Shown piece by piece: positions 1 to 8,800 of a stretch of DNA of 64,000 bases; the stretch's first letter is position 1; each line of letters opens with the position of its first letter. The notes below the pieces were generated by a model. The model did no database searches. It was not told the DNA's origin and saw nothing but the letters and a program-made list of their open reading frames with translations. The stretch is taken from assembly GCA_965230565.1 (NCBI GenBank), contig CBDDLH010000015.1:620001-684000 (forward strand). The letters are read 5' to 3'. A program made the translations under genes and the position numbers. Source of the DNA: BCD1 sp965230565 (GTDB taxonomy: Bacteria; Bacteroidota; Bacteroidia; Chitinophagales; Saprospiraceae).

Positions 1-317
1 ATTCAAACGCTGATGAAGCCTACCTGGTTTCTTTTAATAAAAATGACGAAAACCTCATTGAGTTAAAAATCCTCAACAACCCGGGTTCCATTTACGATCC
101 GGTCAAAATTAAATTTGAGCTGCCAAACAGCAGATTTGTCGATGTCAAAATCTTTGATTTACGTGGTAAAAAGGTCTTTGAAAAAAGATTAGGCTATCTT
201 TTTGAAGGCAACTACGAATACGAATTAATAGCAGACGGATTAAGCGGAGTGGGCAACTACGTCCTGGTACTCTTTGCGGAAGACCGCACTTCTACGGTGA
301 TTTTTGTACGAATGTAA
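1..317 (+). CDS. C-terminal end of a secreted protein with a T9SS-like sorting domain (5' truncated)
   Basis: The frame is open from the window edge (first full codon at base 3) to a TAA at 315-317, giving about 104 residues. The visible part is a small beta-sandwich of the kind found at the end of type IX secretion cargo: an NPG-like turn, then VDVKIFDLRGKKV, then GNYVLVLF before the final strand. Such domains route proteins through the outer membrane in Bacteroidota. The catalytic or binding part lies upstream of the window, so the function is unknown. A strong terminator follows about 45 bases after the stop. Confidence 0.6.
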   Translation, partial: SNADEAYLVSFNKNDENLIELKILNNPGSIYDPVKIKFELPNSRFVDVKIFDLRGKKVFEKRLGYLFEGNYEYELIADGLSGVGNYVLVLFAEDRTSTVIFVRM

Positions 318-362
318 TTCTATAACCCAAAGCCCTAACCAAACAAATATTCTTGACAGGAA

Positions 363-412
363 GGAATGTCTCCCCGACAACCGGATGTTGCCGGGGGACA
401 TTCTTTTTTTTT
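363..412 (+). terminator. Rho-independent terminator after the first gene
   Basis: A long GC-rich hairpin (GAATGTCTCCCCGACAAC pairing with GTTGCCGGGGGACATTC, one or two mismatches) is followed by a run of nine T. It lies 45 bases past the stop of the plus-strand gene. Confidence 0.85.
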
Positions 413-428
413 GTTGCTGACTTGCAGA

Positions 429-459
429 TAAATACTATTTTTTGGAAAAATAGTATTTA
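429..459. repeat. AAATACTATTTTT palindrome, copy 1 (terminator-like)
   Basis: Perfect 14-bp inverted arms (429-442 and 446-459) around a 3-base loop. It lies 17 bases past the stop of the minus-strand trpB2. Near-identical palindromes sit 3' of minus-strand genes at 18831-18863 and 31188-31221. A- and T-runs on the arms could end transcription in either direction. Confidence 0.7.
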
Positions 460-475
460 AGCAGGTGATCAACAA

Positions 476-1846
476 TTATTTAATTTCAGGCGTATTCAAT
501 TTGGCCAGTGAAGCTCTGATCTCTTCCGAAGTCACCTCGTGTTCTACCAATTTACCACTGAGATAATTATCATAAGCAGCCAGGTCAAGGTATCCATGTC
601 CGCACAGGTGGATAAGAATAGTCTCTGACTTACCTTCCTCCTTGCATCGTTTGGCCTCATCAATAGCTGTGGCAATAGCATGGGTAGTTTCCGGTGCAGG
701 AATAATACCTTCTGCTTTGGAAAACAGAACCCCTGCCTCGAAACACTCCACCTGGTGGTGTGACCTCGCCTCAATCAACTCATCATTTAGTAATTGACTA
801 ACAAGCACTCCTGCTCCATGATAGCGCAAACCTCCTGCATGAATAGGCGCAGGAACAAAATCATGACCAAGGGTATACATCGGCAACAAGGGCGTCATGC
901 CTACCGTGTCCCCAAAATCATAACGGAACACACCACGGGTAAGCTTAGGACAAGAAGCGGGCTCACTGGCAATACACCTGATGTTCTTACCTTCTTCAAG
1001 GTTCAACCTCAGGAAAGGAAAACTCATTCCCGCAAAATTGGAGCCTCCCCCAAAGGGTGCACAAATGATGTCCGGCATATCTCCGGCGATTTCCATTTGT
1101 TTGATGGCTTCCTGCCCAATCACGGTCTGGTGCATCAATACGTGATTGAGCACACTTCCGAGAGCATATTTGGTGTTTTCATCCCCGGCAGCCATTTCAA
1201 CAGCTTCAGAGATGGCTATTCCCAGGCTTCCCGGAGAATCGGGATCACCCGCCAGAATTTTACGACCAGCCTCCGTAGTATCTGTTGGAGAAGCAAAAAC
1301 ATTGGCTCCCCAGGTATTCATCATTACCTTACGGTATGGTTTCTGTTCATAACTGATCTTTACCATATAAACATCACATTCCAGCCCGAATTTGTTGCAG
1401 GCAAAACTCAAAGCACTCCCCCACTGTCCGGCACCGGTCTCAGTAGTGATCTTCTTTACCCCCTCTTTCATATTGTAATACGCCTGAGGAACAGCTGTAT
1501 TAGGTTTGTGTGATCCGCTGGGACTGACTCCTTCGTATTTGTAATAAATCTTGGCGGGAGTATCCAGCATTTTCTCAAGATTGTAGGCCCTGTACATTGG
1601 TGTCGGACGCCAAAGCTTATAAACATCTCTGACTTCTTCCGGAATCGGTATCCATTTGTCTGTACTTACCTCCTGCATGATCAGTGCCATAGGAAATAGT
1701 GGTGCAAGGGCTTCGGGGCCAATAGGCTCTCCGGTTCCGGGATGCAAAGGTGGAAGCGGTTTATTCGGCATATCCGCCGCAATGTTGTACCAGTTTTCAG
1801 GAATTTGACTTTCGTCCAAAAGGATCTTGTTGTTCTTCATGGCCAT
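476..1846 (-). CDS. trpB: TrpB2-type tryptophan synthase beta chain
   Basis: PLP-dependent beta subunit that joins indole and serine to make tryptophan. The 456 residues are longer than classical TrpB (about 400), as in the TrpB2 branch, with the extended N-terminus (PENWYNIAADMP) typical of it. The PLP lysine is in SGSHKPNTA (K114) and the phosphate-binding loop is FGGGSNFAG. The frame stays open up to an ATG at 1888, but a promoter -7 box overlaps that codon (1886-1893), so I place the start at the ATG at 1846; the ATG at 1840 is also possible. No trpA or other trp gene is adjacent, which is common for TrpB2 and leaves open a role in salvaging free indole. Confidence 0.93.
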   Translation of the reverse strand: MAMKNNKILLDESQIPENWYNIAADMPNKPLPPLHPGTGEPIGPEALAPLFPMALIMQEVSTDKWIPIPEEVRDVYKLWRPTPMYRAYNLEKMLDTPAKIYYKYEGVSPSGSHKPNTAVPQAYYNMKEGVKKITTETGAGQWGSALSFACNKFGLECDVYMVKISYEQKPYRKVMMNTWGANVFASPTDTTEAGRKILAGDPDSPGSLGIAISEAVEMAAGDENTKYALGSVLNHVLMHQTVIGQEAIKQMEIAGDMPDIICAPFGGGSNFAGMSFPFLRLNLEEGKNIRCIASEPASCPKLTRGVFRYDFGDTVGMTPLLPMYTLGHDFVPAPIHAGGLRYHGAGVLVSQLLNDELIEARSHHQVECFEAGVLFSKAEGIIPAPETTHAIATAIDEAKRCKEEGKSETILIHLCGHGYLDLAAYDNYLSGKLVEHEVTSEEIRASLAKLNTPEIK

Positions 1847-1885
1847 TAAGTGTTTTATGTTTATTTCGAAGTAATTGAAGAACTC

Positions 1886-1917
1886 CAAATATAGTTTCTT
1901 TCACAAAAAGAAGAAAG
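1886..1917 (-). promoter_or_regulatory. Bacteroidota-type promoter for trpB2
   Basis: On the minus strand TTTG (1917-1914), a 20-base spacer and TATATTTG (1893-1886) match the TTTG / TAnnTTTG consensus of the Bacteroidota primary sigma factor. Transcription would begin near 1880 and leave about 35 bases of leader before the ATG at 1846. Confidence 0.6.
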
Positions 1918-1973
1918 AATCAATTGCCATATTCAAACAAATTTTCCCTAATCAATACAATTGGCAAGTTTTG

Positions 1974-2831
1974 TTACTCAAACCATTCCGGATGATCCGT
2001 AATAATACCATCCACTCCAAGACCCAGCAAACGCTCAATGGTTTTTTGATCATTGACGGTCCATACATTGACCTTTTTGCCCATGGCATGGATCTTTGAA
2101 ATGATTTTTTTATTGGCAAAACGATAATGAATACTGTACTCCTCTATATAGGGAAAATCCTGAAACCTGTAGAGCTCCCAGAATTCCGCTGATTTTATCA
2201 AAGGGGTAAACCGGAGTTTGGCGGTAAACAGTTTATGAAGAGTTATACCAGGATCGAGCTCATGCATTTGTTTAATAACTGCTGTACTGAAGGAATGTAC
2301 AATACACCAGTCTTTGGCATTATACCGGTCAATTATGTCCACGATATTTTTTTCTATGTCCGGATAATAATACCCTCCCTGTTTGATTTCAATAATCAAA
2401 GTGGATTGTCCATTGATCAATTCCAGGACTTCCTCCAGGGTTGGAACTTTTTCATTGGCGAATTGCTCGCCAAACCAGCTTCCCGCACTGAGCTCTTTTA
2501 TTTCGGCCAGGGTATGATCTTTTACCAAACCTGAACCGTTGGTTGTTCTGTCCAAAGTGACATCATGCAATACAACCACACTGCCGTCCTTGGTCTGCTG
2601 CACATCGATTTCAATCCTATCCGGATTATAAGCCAATCCTTTTTCGACTGCAGCTAACGTATTTTCAGGAGCAAGGGCTGCTGCTCCACGGTGGGCAACT
2701 TTGGTATAGGACATATCTTCAGGAGGTGAATAATTAAACCATAAAGCCGGAGAAAAGGTCAACAGGCCCGAAAAGGCAAAAAACAATACAATACCACTGA
2801 TGTATCGGAGGAAATTCTTGAGTAGTTTCAT
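1974..2831 (-). CDS. Glycerophosphodiester phosphodiesterase, membrane-anchored
   Basis: Hydrolyses glycerophosphodiesters to glycerol 3-phosphate and an alcohol. The 285 residues show the GDPD signature: HRGAAALAPENT with the catalytic histidine, EIDVQQTKDG with metal-binding Glu/Asp, LHD, and later EIKQGG. One hydrophobic segment at about residues 10-30 acts as an uncleaved anchor or signal peptide, placing the enzyme in the periplasm or envelope. The leader directly before the ATG consists of GGTTACT heptamers, so translation must start without a normal Shine-Dalgarno. It appears to be a single-gene unit. Confidence 0.9.
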   Translation of the reverse strand: MKLLKNFLRYISGIVLFFAFSGLLTFSPALWFNYSPPEDMSYTKVAHRGAAALAPENTLAAVEKGLAYNPDRIEIDVQQTKDGSVVVLHDVTLDRTTNGSGLVKDHTLAEIKELSAGSWFGEQFANEKVPTLEEVLELINGQSTLIIEIKQGGYYYPDIEKNIVDIIDRYNAKDWCIVHSFSTAVIKQMHELDPGITLHKLFTAKLRFTPLIKSAEFWELYRFQDFPYIEEYSIHYRFANKKIISKIHAMGKKVNVWTVNDQKTIERLLGLGVDGIITDHPEWFE

Positions 2832-2840
2832 GAACGGCGA

Positions 2841-2884
2841 TTGCTGGTTACTGGTTACTGGTTTCTAGTTACTGGTTACTGGTT
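2841..2884. repeat. GGTTACT heptamer array, copy 1
   Basis: Six tandem 7-base units (TTGCTGG, TTACTGG x2, TTTCTAG, TTACTGG x2) lie about 10 bases upstream of the glycerophosphodiesterase start codon. The same family occurs at 18674-18739 and 43297-43377. Confidence 0.85.
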
Positions 2885-2922
2885 TTAAACCACAGAGGGC
2901 ATAGAGCACGCAGGGGATTCTA

Positions 2923-2979
2923 TCAGTCAAGGTGTAGCCCTTCATCTCGCTACCCATACTAAGTCGACACCTTGACTGA
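2923..2979. repeat. 13-bp inverted repeat in intergenic DNA
   Basis: TCAGTCAAGGTGT (2923-2935) and its exact reverse complement (2967-2979) enclose a 31-base loop. There is no T-run. It follows a degenerate ACCACAGAGGGCATAGAG repeat (about 2887-2915). The purpose is unknown; it may be a degenerate dispersed repeat. Confidence 0.5.
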
Positions 2980-3094
2980 GTACCCCAATCTTAGAATTTA
3001 AAACTCACATTAAAGCTAACATTTATTCCTGGTTCAGAGGTAAACTCCTCCAAAACAAAAACTATTAAATTTTGAAACTTTACCGGATAACTGT

Positions 3095-4102
3095 TTAATC
3101 CTTTATGAACTTGCCTGAGAATAAAAGATCTCCATTATCCACCACACGGATCAGGTACATTCCGGAAGATAAATGAGCGACATCAATATTGTTTCTTTTG
3201 AGTAAGGTGGTATTCAAAACCGGACGTCCTGAAAGGTCAGTTATAATAACATTTTCAGTTCCTGCAAAAGCTCCCTTAAAATTTATTTCACTATTGGCAA
3301 TGGTAGGATAAATTTTGATAGACTGCATACCCGATCCCGTTTCTTCTACTGAATTGATTACCTCCGGCCCAAAACGATAAACCGTGCCATCTGTAGGTTG
3401 TCCCTCCAGAGAAGGTGGTTCCTCTCCAGTAGATCCATCATAAAACATATACACGGGATCTGCTGCATCTCCGGATAACATATACATGTCACCAAATTCT
3501 TCCTCATTGTAGAGATACCCGTTCAAAAGGCCAACATATGGTCCCGGAAGGTCATCGAATAAATACTCTAGGGGCAAAGTAATGTTACTTGGACCATACC
3601 TGAATTCAATCGCCCCGTCAGATTCATACAGCCAAAACTGGAAATTAGCGAAGTTAGTACCCTCATCATCATTATAAAATCCGATATTTTTAAACTCGCC
3701 CTTTAGAATCCTACTGCCGGGTTCTCCCTCCACCAGGTAACCTATTTGGGATAAAACGTTGCCTACATTATCATATCTGGAAATCAGGTCTCCCGTATAA
3801 GGCAGCATAATATTATATTCCTCTAAACCACCGGTTGGAACATATAAGGCTTCAGCAAATGGATCTCCCAGAAAAACAGAGGTCATAACATAATCAAAAA
3901 AGGTAAATTCAAAACCCAGCGGGAACTCAAAAATCAACTCATCAAAATCATCCCAATAATCGTCAGTCAGCACAACCGGATCAACAAGATCCGTATATGA
4001 TTCCTGAAAATGAGAAAATTCATAAGGATAATCTTCCTGTGCATTGAGTACGGGAATACAACTAACCAGTAAAAAAAGAAAAAGCGTAGAAATGGTCTTC
4101 AT
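3095..4102 (-). CDS. Secreted protein with T9SS type A sorting domain, unknown function
   Basis: Not recognised beyond its ends. The start at 4102 (MKTISTLFLFLLVSC) is preferred over an upstream start codon at 4147, because it puts a signal peptide at the very N-terminus, with likely cleavage after NAQ. The 335-residue product is acidic and rich in aromatic residues. The last 80 residues (IKIYPTIANSEINF ... NVIITDLSGRPV ... SSGMYLIRVVDNG) are a T9SS type A sorting domain. The body (about residues 20-245) is probably an all-beta fold with no visible catalytic motif. It is transcribed alone, between intergenic repeats and the lipase gene. Confidence 0.8.
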   Translation of the reverse strand: MKTISTLFLFLLVSCIPVLNAQEDYPYEFSHFQESYTDLVDPVVLTDDYWDDFDELIFEFPLGFEFTFFDYVMTSVFLGDPFAEALYVPTGGLEEYNIMLPYTGDLISRYDNVGNVLSQIGYLVEGEPGSRILKGEFKNIGFYNDDEGTNFANFQFWLYESDGAIEFRYGPSNITLPLEYLFDDLPGPYVGLLNGYLYNEEEFGDMYMLSGDAADPVYMFYDGSTGEEPPSLEGQPTDGTVYRFGPEVINSVEETGSGMQSIKIYPTIANSEINFKGAFAGTENVIITDLSGRPVLNTTLLKRNNIDVAHLSSGMYLIRVVDNGDLLFSGKFIKD

Positions 4103-4178
4103 AGGTAAACAATTTTTGTTTTGACATTTGTCATCCCAAAAATGCAAAAGAATAAAGAATGGTTGTCTTATAAGAATG

Positions 4179-4955
4179 TTAAACTTCTAAATCCAATTTA
4201 TCTAGTATCCTGGGCATCTCCTTTTCAGCTTTGCGATAACCGATCTCATAAGCTTCTTTTATCTGCTTCTGATTGAGTAGGTTGATACTTTCCAATTCTT
4301 CGATCTCCAGTACCACATCACACAGAGGATATTTTTGTCTAACTGCCTCGTATAGGACCAAAGACATTGATCTGGTTGATATTTGAGTGGTGGAACGAAG
4401 ATCCTTTTTACTTAAAGTTTTGATGGGAGAAACATAACTTCCTATGATCTTATCACAGGCATCCTGTAGTGGTTCTACAGGAAAATTATTTAGTATCCCT
4501 CCATCAGCGTGAAGCTTGTTGTCTATTTCAACGGGGGAAAAAACCGGAGGTAATGAGGCAGAGGCCACCAAAGGCAATAACAACTCCCCGGTACTATGAA
4601 TCACAGATTTCCCCTGCTCGAGGTCTGTTGTTGAAATAAACAATTTCTTTTTCAGGGATTCAAAACTGTTTTCAGGGATAAACTCCTTGTAGTACTCCTG
4701 ATACTTTGCTGAATTAAAAATGCCGGCACCGCCAAGATTGTAATAGGAAATATTAAAAAGGTTGTGATCTTCGTAAAAGGAAAGAATTTCCTTTGGTTTT
4801 AATCCTGCAGCATACAAGGTTCCAACCAATGCGCCTGCACTTGCACCTGCTATTGCGTATATCTCCACTCCGTTTTCTTCCAGAGCTTGCAATATCCCGA
4901 TATGGGCCATACCCCGAATTCCTCCTCCTGAAAGGACCAGACCTATTTTTTCCAT
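4179..4955 (-). CDS. Patatin-like phospholipase (RssA family)
   Basis: Predicted lipid acyl hydrolase of 258 residues with the patatin Ser-Asp dyad: oxyanion loop SGGGIRG (9-15), nucleophile elbow GASAG (Ser39) and catalytic Asp in HADGG. The absence of a signal peptide suggests a cytoplasmic or inner-membrane-associated enzyme of the RssA type. Its start lies 18 bases after the riboflavin synthase stop on the same strand, so the two are probably co-transcribed, although no functional link is known. Confidence 0.9.
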   Translation of the reverse strand: MEKIGLVLSGGGIRGMAHIGILQALEENGVEIYAIAGASAGALVGTLYAAGLKPKEILSFYEDHNLFNISYYNLGGAGIFNSAKYQEYYKEFIPENSFESLKKKLFISTTDLEQGKSVIHSTGELLLPLVASASLPPVFSPVEIDNKLHADGGILNNFPVEPLQDACDKIIGSYVSPIKTLSKKDLRSTTQISTRSMSLVLYEAVRQKYPLCDVVLEIEELESINLLNQKQIKEAYEIGYRKAEKEMPRILDKLDLEV

Positions 4956-4973
4956 AAAATGTCGCTTTAATGC

Positions 4974-5570
4974 CTATTTATTGAAATACAACTCCGCATA
5001 CCTGGCGATGTATTTTCCAATGATATCAAACTCCAGATTCACGGTTGTTCCCTCTTTGATATCCTGAAAGTTAGTATGTTCAAATGTGAAAGGTATGATG
5101 GCTACTTTAAAAATGTCATCCGTTGGCGTCACTACAGTCAGGCTCACTCCATTTACACAGACAGATCCTTTGTCTACCAGGAAATGTTCCGGACTCGGCT
5201 TATATCGAAAGGTGAACTCCCAACTGCCATCCTGCTCGGTAACAGCAATACATTGTGCCGTCATATCCACATGCCCCTGAACCATGTGCCCGTCGAGTCT
5301 TCCACCGGCCTTCATAGCTCGTTCTATGTTGATCAGGGTCCCTTCTTTCCAGTGGCCGAGGTTCGTTCTGTCAAGTGTTTCTTTGATGGCAGTAACGGTA
5401 TGCGTCCCTTCTCCAAGTGCGACAACGGTCAGGCAAACGCCATCATGCGCAACACTTTGGTCAACCTTAAGTTCAGAAGAAACTGAGGAAGCAATGGTGA
5501 TGTGAATATTTGTGCCTTCCTGCTCTATTTTATCAATTTTTCCGAGTGTTTCAATGATTCCTGTAAACAT
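4974..5570 (-). CDS. ribE: Riboflavin synthase, alpha subunit
   Basis: Dismutates two 6,7-dimethyl-8-ribityllumazines into riboflavin and a pyrimidine. The 198 residues start with the family hallmark MFTGIIE and hold two lumazine-binding repeats (about 1-90 and 98-187), each with its core motif: HDGVCLTV in the first and VNGVSLTV in the second. Length is normal. It is first in a likely two-gene unit with the patatin-like lipase. No FMN riboswitch is visible upstream; the short leader runs straight into a heptamer array. Confidence 0.96.
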   Translation of the reverse strand: MFTGIIETLGKIDKIEQEGTNIHITIASSVSSELKVDQSVAHDGVCLTVVALGEGTHTVTAIKETLDRTNLGHWKEGTLINIERAMKAGGRLDGHMVQGHVDMTAQCIAVTEQDGSWEFTFRYKPSPEHFLVDKGSVCVNGVSLTVVTPTDDIFKVAIIPFTFEHTNFQDIKEGTTVNLEFDIIGKYIARYAELYFNK

Positions 5571-5594
5571 GAAATTCGCGTTTTTGAGTGAACC

Positions 5595-5602
5595 GCAAAG
5601 GT
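5595..5602 (-). promoter_or_regulatory. Possible -7 element for ribE
   Basis: The minus strand reads TACCTTTG, matching TAnnTTTG, 25 bases upstream of the ribE start. No clear -33 TTTG is found at the right distance; the spacer enters the heptamer array. Confidence 0.35.
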
Positions 5603-5625
5603 ACGAAGAAATTACACGAATTACA

Positions 5626-5696
5626 GTAAACGGTAGACGGTTTACGGCCTACGATAGACGGTGGACGGCTTACGGCTTACGACTTACGACTTACGG
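5626..5696. repeat. GNNNACG heptamer array, left arm
   Basis: Ten contiguous 7-base units (GTAAACG, GTAGACG, GTTTACG, GCCTACG, ATAGACG, GTGGACG, GCTTACG twice, ACTTACG twice). The array at 5751-5830 is the same family in reverse orientation, so transcripts could fold across the 54-base gap. Confidence 0.9.
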
Positions 5697-5750
5697 CAAG
5701 ATGATAAATGGAACTTTTATTAAACATCAGCCTTATCCATAAAATTAAAC

Positions 5751-5830
5751 CGTCCACCGTAGGCCGTCTACCGTTTACCGTCCACCGTAGGCCGTCTACC
5801 GTTTACCGTCTACCGTAGGCCGTCTACCGT
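5751..5830. repeat. GNNNACG heptamer array, inverted right arm
   Basis: About eleven units read on the plus strand as CGTCCAC, CGTAGGC, CGTCTAC, CGTTTAC in repeating order, i.e. the reverse complement of the left array. The last unit touches the stop codon (5830-5832) of the large BNR protein gene. A related array is at 46346-46399. Confidence 0.9.
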
Positions 5831-8800
5831 TAATCAATCACAAAATGTCCATGCTTCATAAATGTTTCTCCGGTGACCCGGTAAAAATATACGCCCTGGG
5901 CCAGTCCGGTGCAATCCACTTGTCCGTTCCCGGCAGAAACTATCCGGGAACCAACAAACTTTCCGGAGGCATCAAACAATTCAATTTTCAGATCCTCACT
6001 GAAAATACTTTGTACCTGGAGTAAACGGCTTTCACCCAAAGGATTCGGATAAACGACCACTTTCGATGGCAACCCATTGATCATAATACTGCGGATTGGC
6101 GACCAGCCAAATGTGCCGTCCATATCAACCATTTTCAGCTTGTAATAAGTTGTTCCCTGAAACGGACTTTTATCTTCCGTTTGGTAAGCAGCTCCCAAAT
6201 GTTCGTTTCCTTTCGCTTCGACCAAACCAAGTGGTTCAAAGCTAGTCCCATCTTTACTACGATAAACTTCAAAATGGCTGGCATTGATTTCAGCGGCCGT
6301 ATTCCAGGTAAGCAGGGCAGTTTTATTGGCAGTTTTTTCCACCTGAAAATCTGTTAATTCTACCGGCAGGATTGGACTCCCCTTATTGATATCAAACTGG
6401 CTAAAACTGGTAATGCTGTTGCCTGTTCCGAAAGTCAGGCTGGTGGATGTCGCCTGATCTGCAAAATCAAGTTCTCCGCTCCAGGTATTGCCATGAGCCG
6501 TAGAGGTTCGTTTATGAAGCTTGTATTCACTACCCCCATTGGAAGTGGTAATACCGAAAAGGTTATCAAACCTGATGCTTTCCAATTCTGAAAAATTGGC
6601 ATTTGAACCATAATTGTTGACGATCCAGTACCTCTCCTGAGGAGTTGGCTGGGCTCCCACAGGATGATCAGGACTCACATTCAACCTGCTTACCACGAGT
6701 TCTCCATTTGGAAAAGTACCGAATACCGGAAACTCCAGGGTTACGTCCGTATTCGTAAAGACTTTAGGGCCTCCACTGTTGACGGTCATTCTATGACTTG
6801 CTCCTCCTCCAACCGGAGCGGTTGAAATAGTTCGAATCGCTCCACTCGCCAAGGTGGCATGCAAAACTCCTGCCCGGTCTGTCACAATGCCTGAAGCTCG
6901 GTTGAATTGATAATAATGGATCAGACTTTGATCCGCTCCGGGTACTTTGGTCAAATGCATCAGTTCCCTGATCTCTGCCTGGCTAAGAGCCCTGTCGTAA
7001 ATACAGACTTCATCCATCTCTCCGTAGAAATTTCGGCCGCTCCATCCTTTGTAGCTTCCCAGTTTCATAGTCCCGAAATCTACCATCTGTGCCGAAAAGC
7101 TGTGAGTTGCCCCTACCCCATTGACATACAAGGTCACACCGGAAGGGTTCACAACCATAGCTACATAGGACCATTCGTCTTCATCAACGACTAATCCGGA
7201 ATTCCACCACCACGCACCTCCCGGCCAGTGGTAGGCCAGTTTTCCCTCCCGAAAATTCATCCCGGCAGTAGTGCCGTCATTCATCACTATTCCAGAATAA
7301 TCTGGTTGGGTTCCGTCAGGTTTCACCCAGGCTGTGAAAGTGATGGTATTGGTGGTAAGATTCATATCAGGCACATTGGCATAATCTCCTGAATTGGTGC
7401 ATCGCATGGCATTGCCGGGAACTTTATCAGCATCGCATTCGGCAGTAATTGTCACCATGTCCGTAATGGTTTTTGAACTTGAGCCGCCACCCGGGTTGGT
7501 AACTGTGAGGGAAACAGTATAGGTACCTACCTCTCCGAATACCACTTTTGGGTTTCGAATATTTGTTGAATTCACCCAATTCGGGGCAGGGTTAAAAGTC
7601 CAGCTCCAGGAAGCTCCTGCCCTTCGAATGGAGTAATCTTCAAAATAAAAAGTATCTCTCGCGCAAAAACCATCGGTTTTATCTACCATGGGTTGTGCTA
7701 TCGCATCAGATGTTTCATAAAAATCACTCTCCCATATCCCTTTGTTCTCAGTAGCCAACCTTACTTTTTCATCCCGGTAAAAAGGAATGAAGGCCTGGTA
7801 ATTGATCTTGGCAGGCAAACCATCGGAGTACAATTGCCAGGCTGTAGAATTATTTTTGTAATACACCTTTTTAGTGGTCACCAGATAAACCCCGCCATTG
7901 GTTCCATCCTGCACCTGGATGCCTTTTGGCCACTCTCCGTCAAAAATCGGGTCGGAAATATTGGTCCAGGAAGATCCTCCATTGGTTGATTTAAAAACCT
8001 TGTTCACATTGGAATAACCATTATCAAGGGCCAGGAAAACTATGTCTTCATCTTCACCGCTAATACTGATGTACATTTCCTTGGTCGCAGCAGGTAAGGT
8101 TAAATAATTCCAGGTACTACCTCCATTCGTCGTTTTCCAAACCTTACCTCCTCCATTGATTTGTTGAACTGCATAGATCACGTCCGGATTACTCCTCGAC
8201 ACTTCAATGCCAAGTACTTTTTCATCCCCATTGGAACCAAAGGTTCCGATCACTGAGAAAGAACTTCCACCATCCACACTTTTCCATACTTTGTTGGAAT
8301 TGCCCAAATAAAGCGTATTCCAGGATCTCGGATCCGGTACGATCTCACTTTTCCAGTTCGAAATGTAATGCTGATTGGGAAACATGCTGTAATTCGTGAT
8401 ATTGGTAACCCCGCCGGTAATCGTAGAAGGTAATAACTTCCCGCTGATATCACTGTGATATACCTTTCGATTCTCTCCCTGATTCACATAACCTGTTGCA
8501 GCTTCTCCTCCACCCAGGGCAATATACTGACCAAAAGGATAGCCTTCGTAATGTGCGCCATTTCCATTGTGGTAGCGCCCTCCTGTTACAACATCTTCGT
8601 TCCAGCCTTGCCCAAGTCCCCAATAGGCAGAGCCATTTATACCTTTTGTTCTGGAAGTGAGATAATTTAAATTGGCATCGTAATAATCAATACCACCATC
8701 TGAGGTAACCCAAACGTCATTGCCATTGATCTCGATCTCCTGGATATCCGGGTGACGGTAACCCGGACCACAACTATGGCACTGATAACCTCCCCAGGCA

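Noticed and set aside
794..1513. Long plus-strand frame opposite trpB2
   Set aside because: It lies wholly antisense to a well-conserved enzyme and shows no recognisable motif.
5571..5625. FMN riboswitch before ribE
   Set aside because: The leader is too short and lacks the conserved RFN stems.
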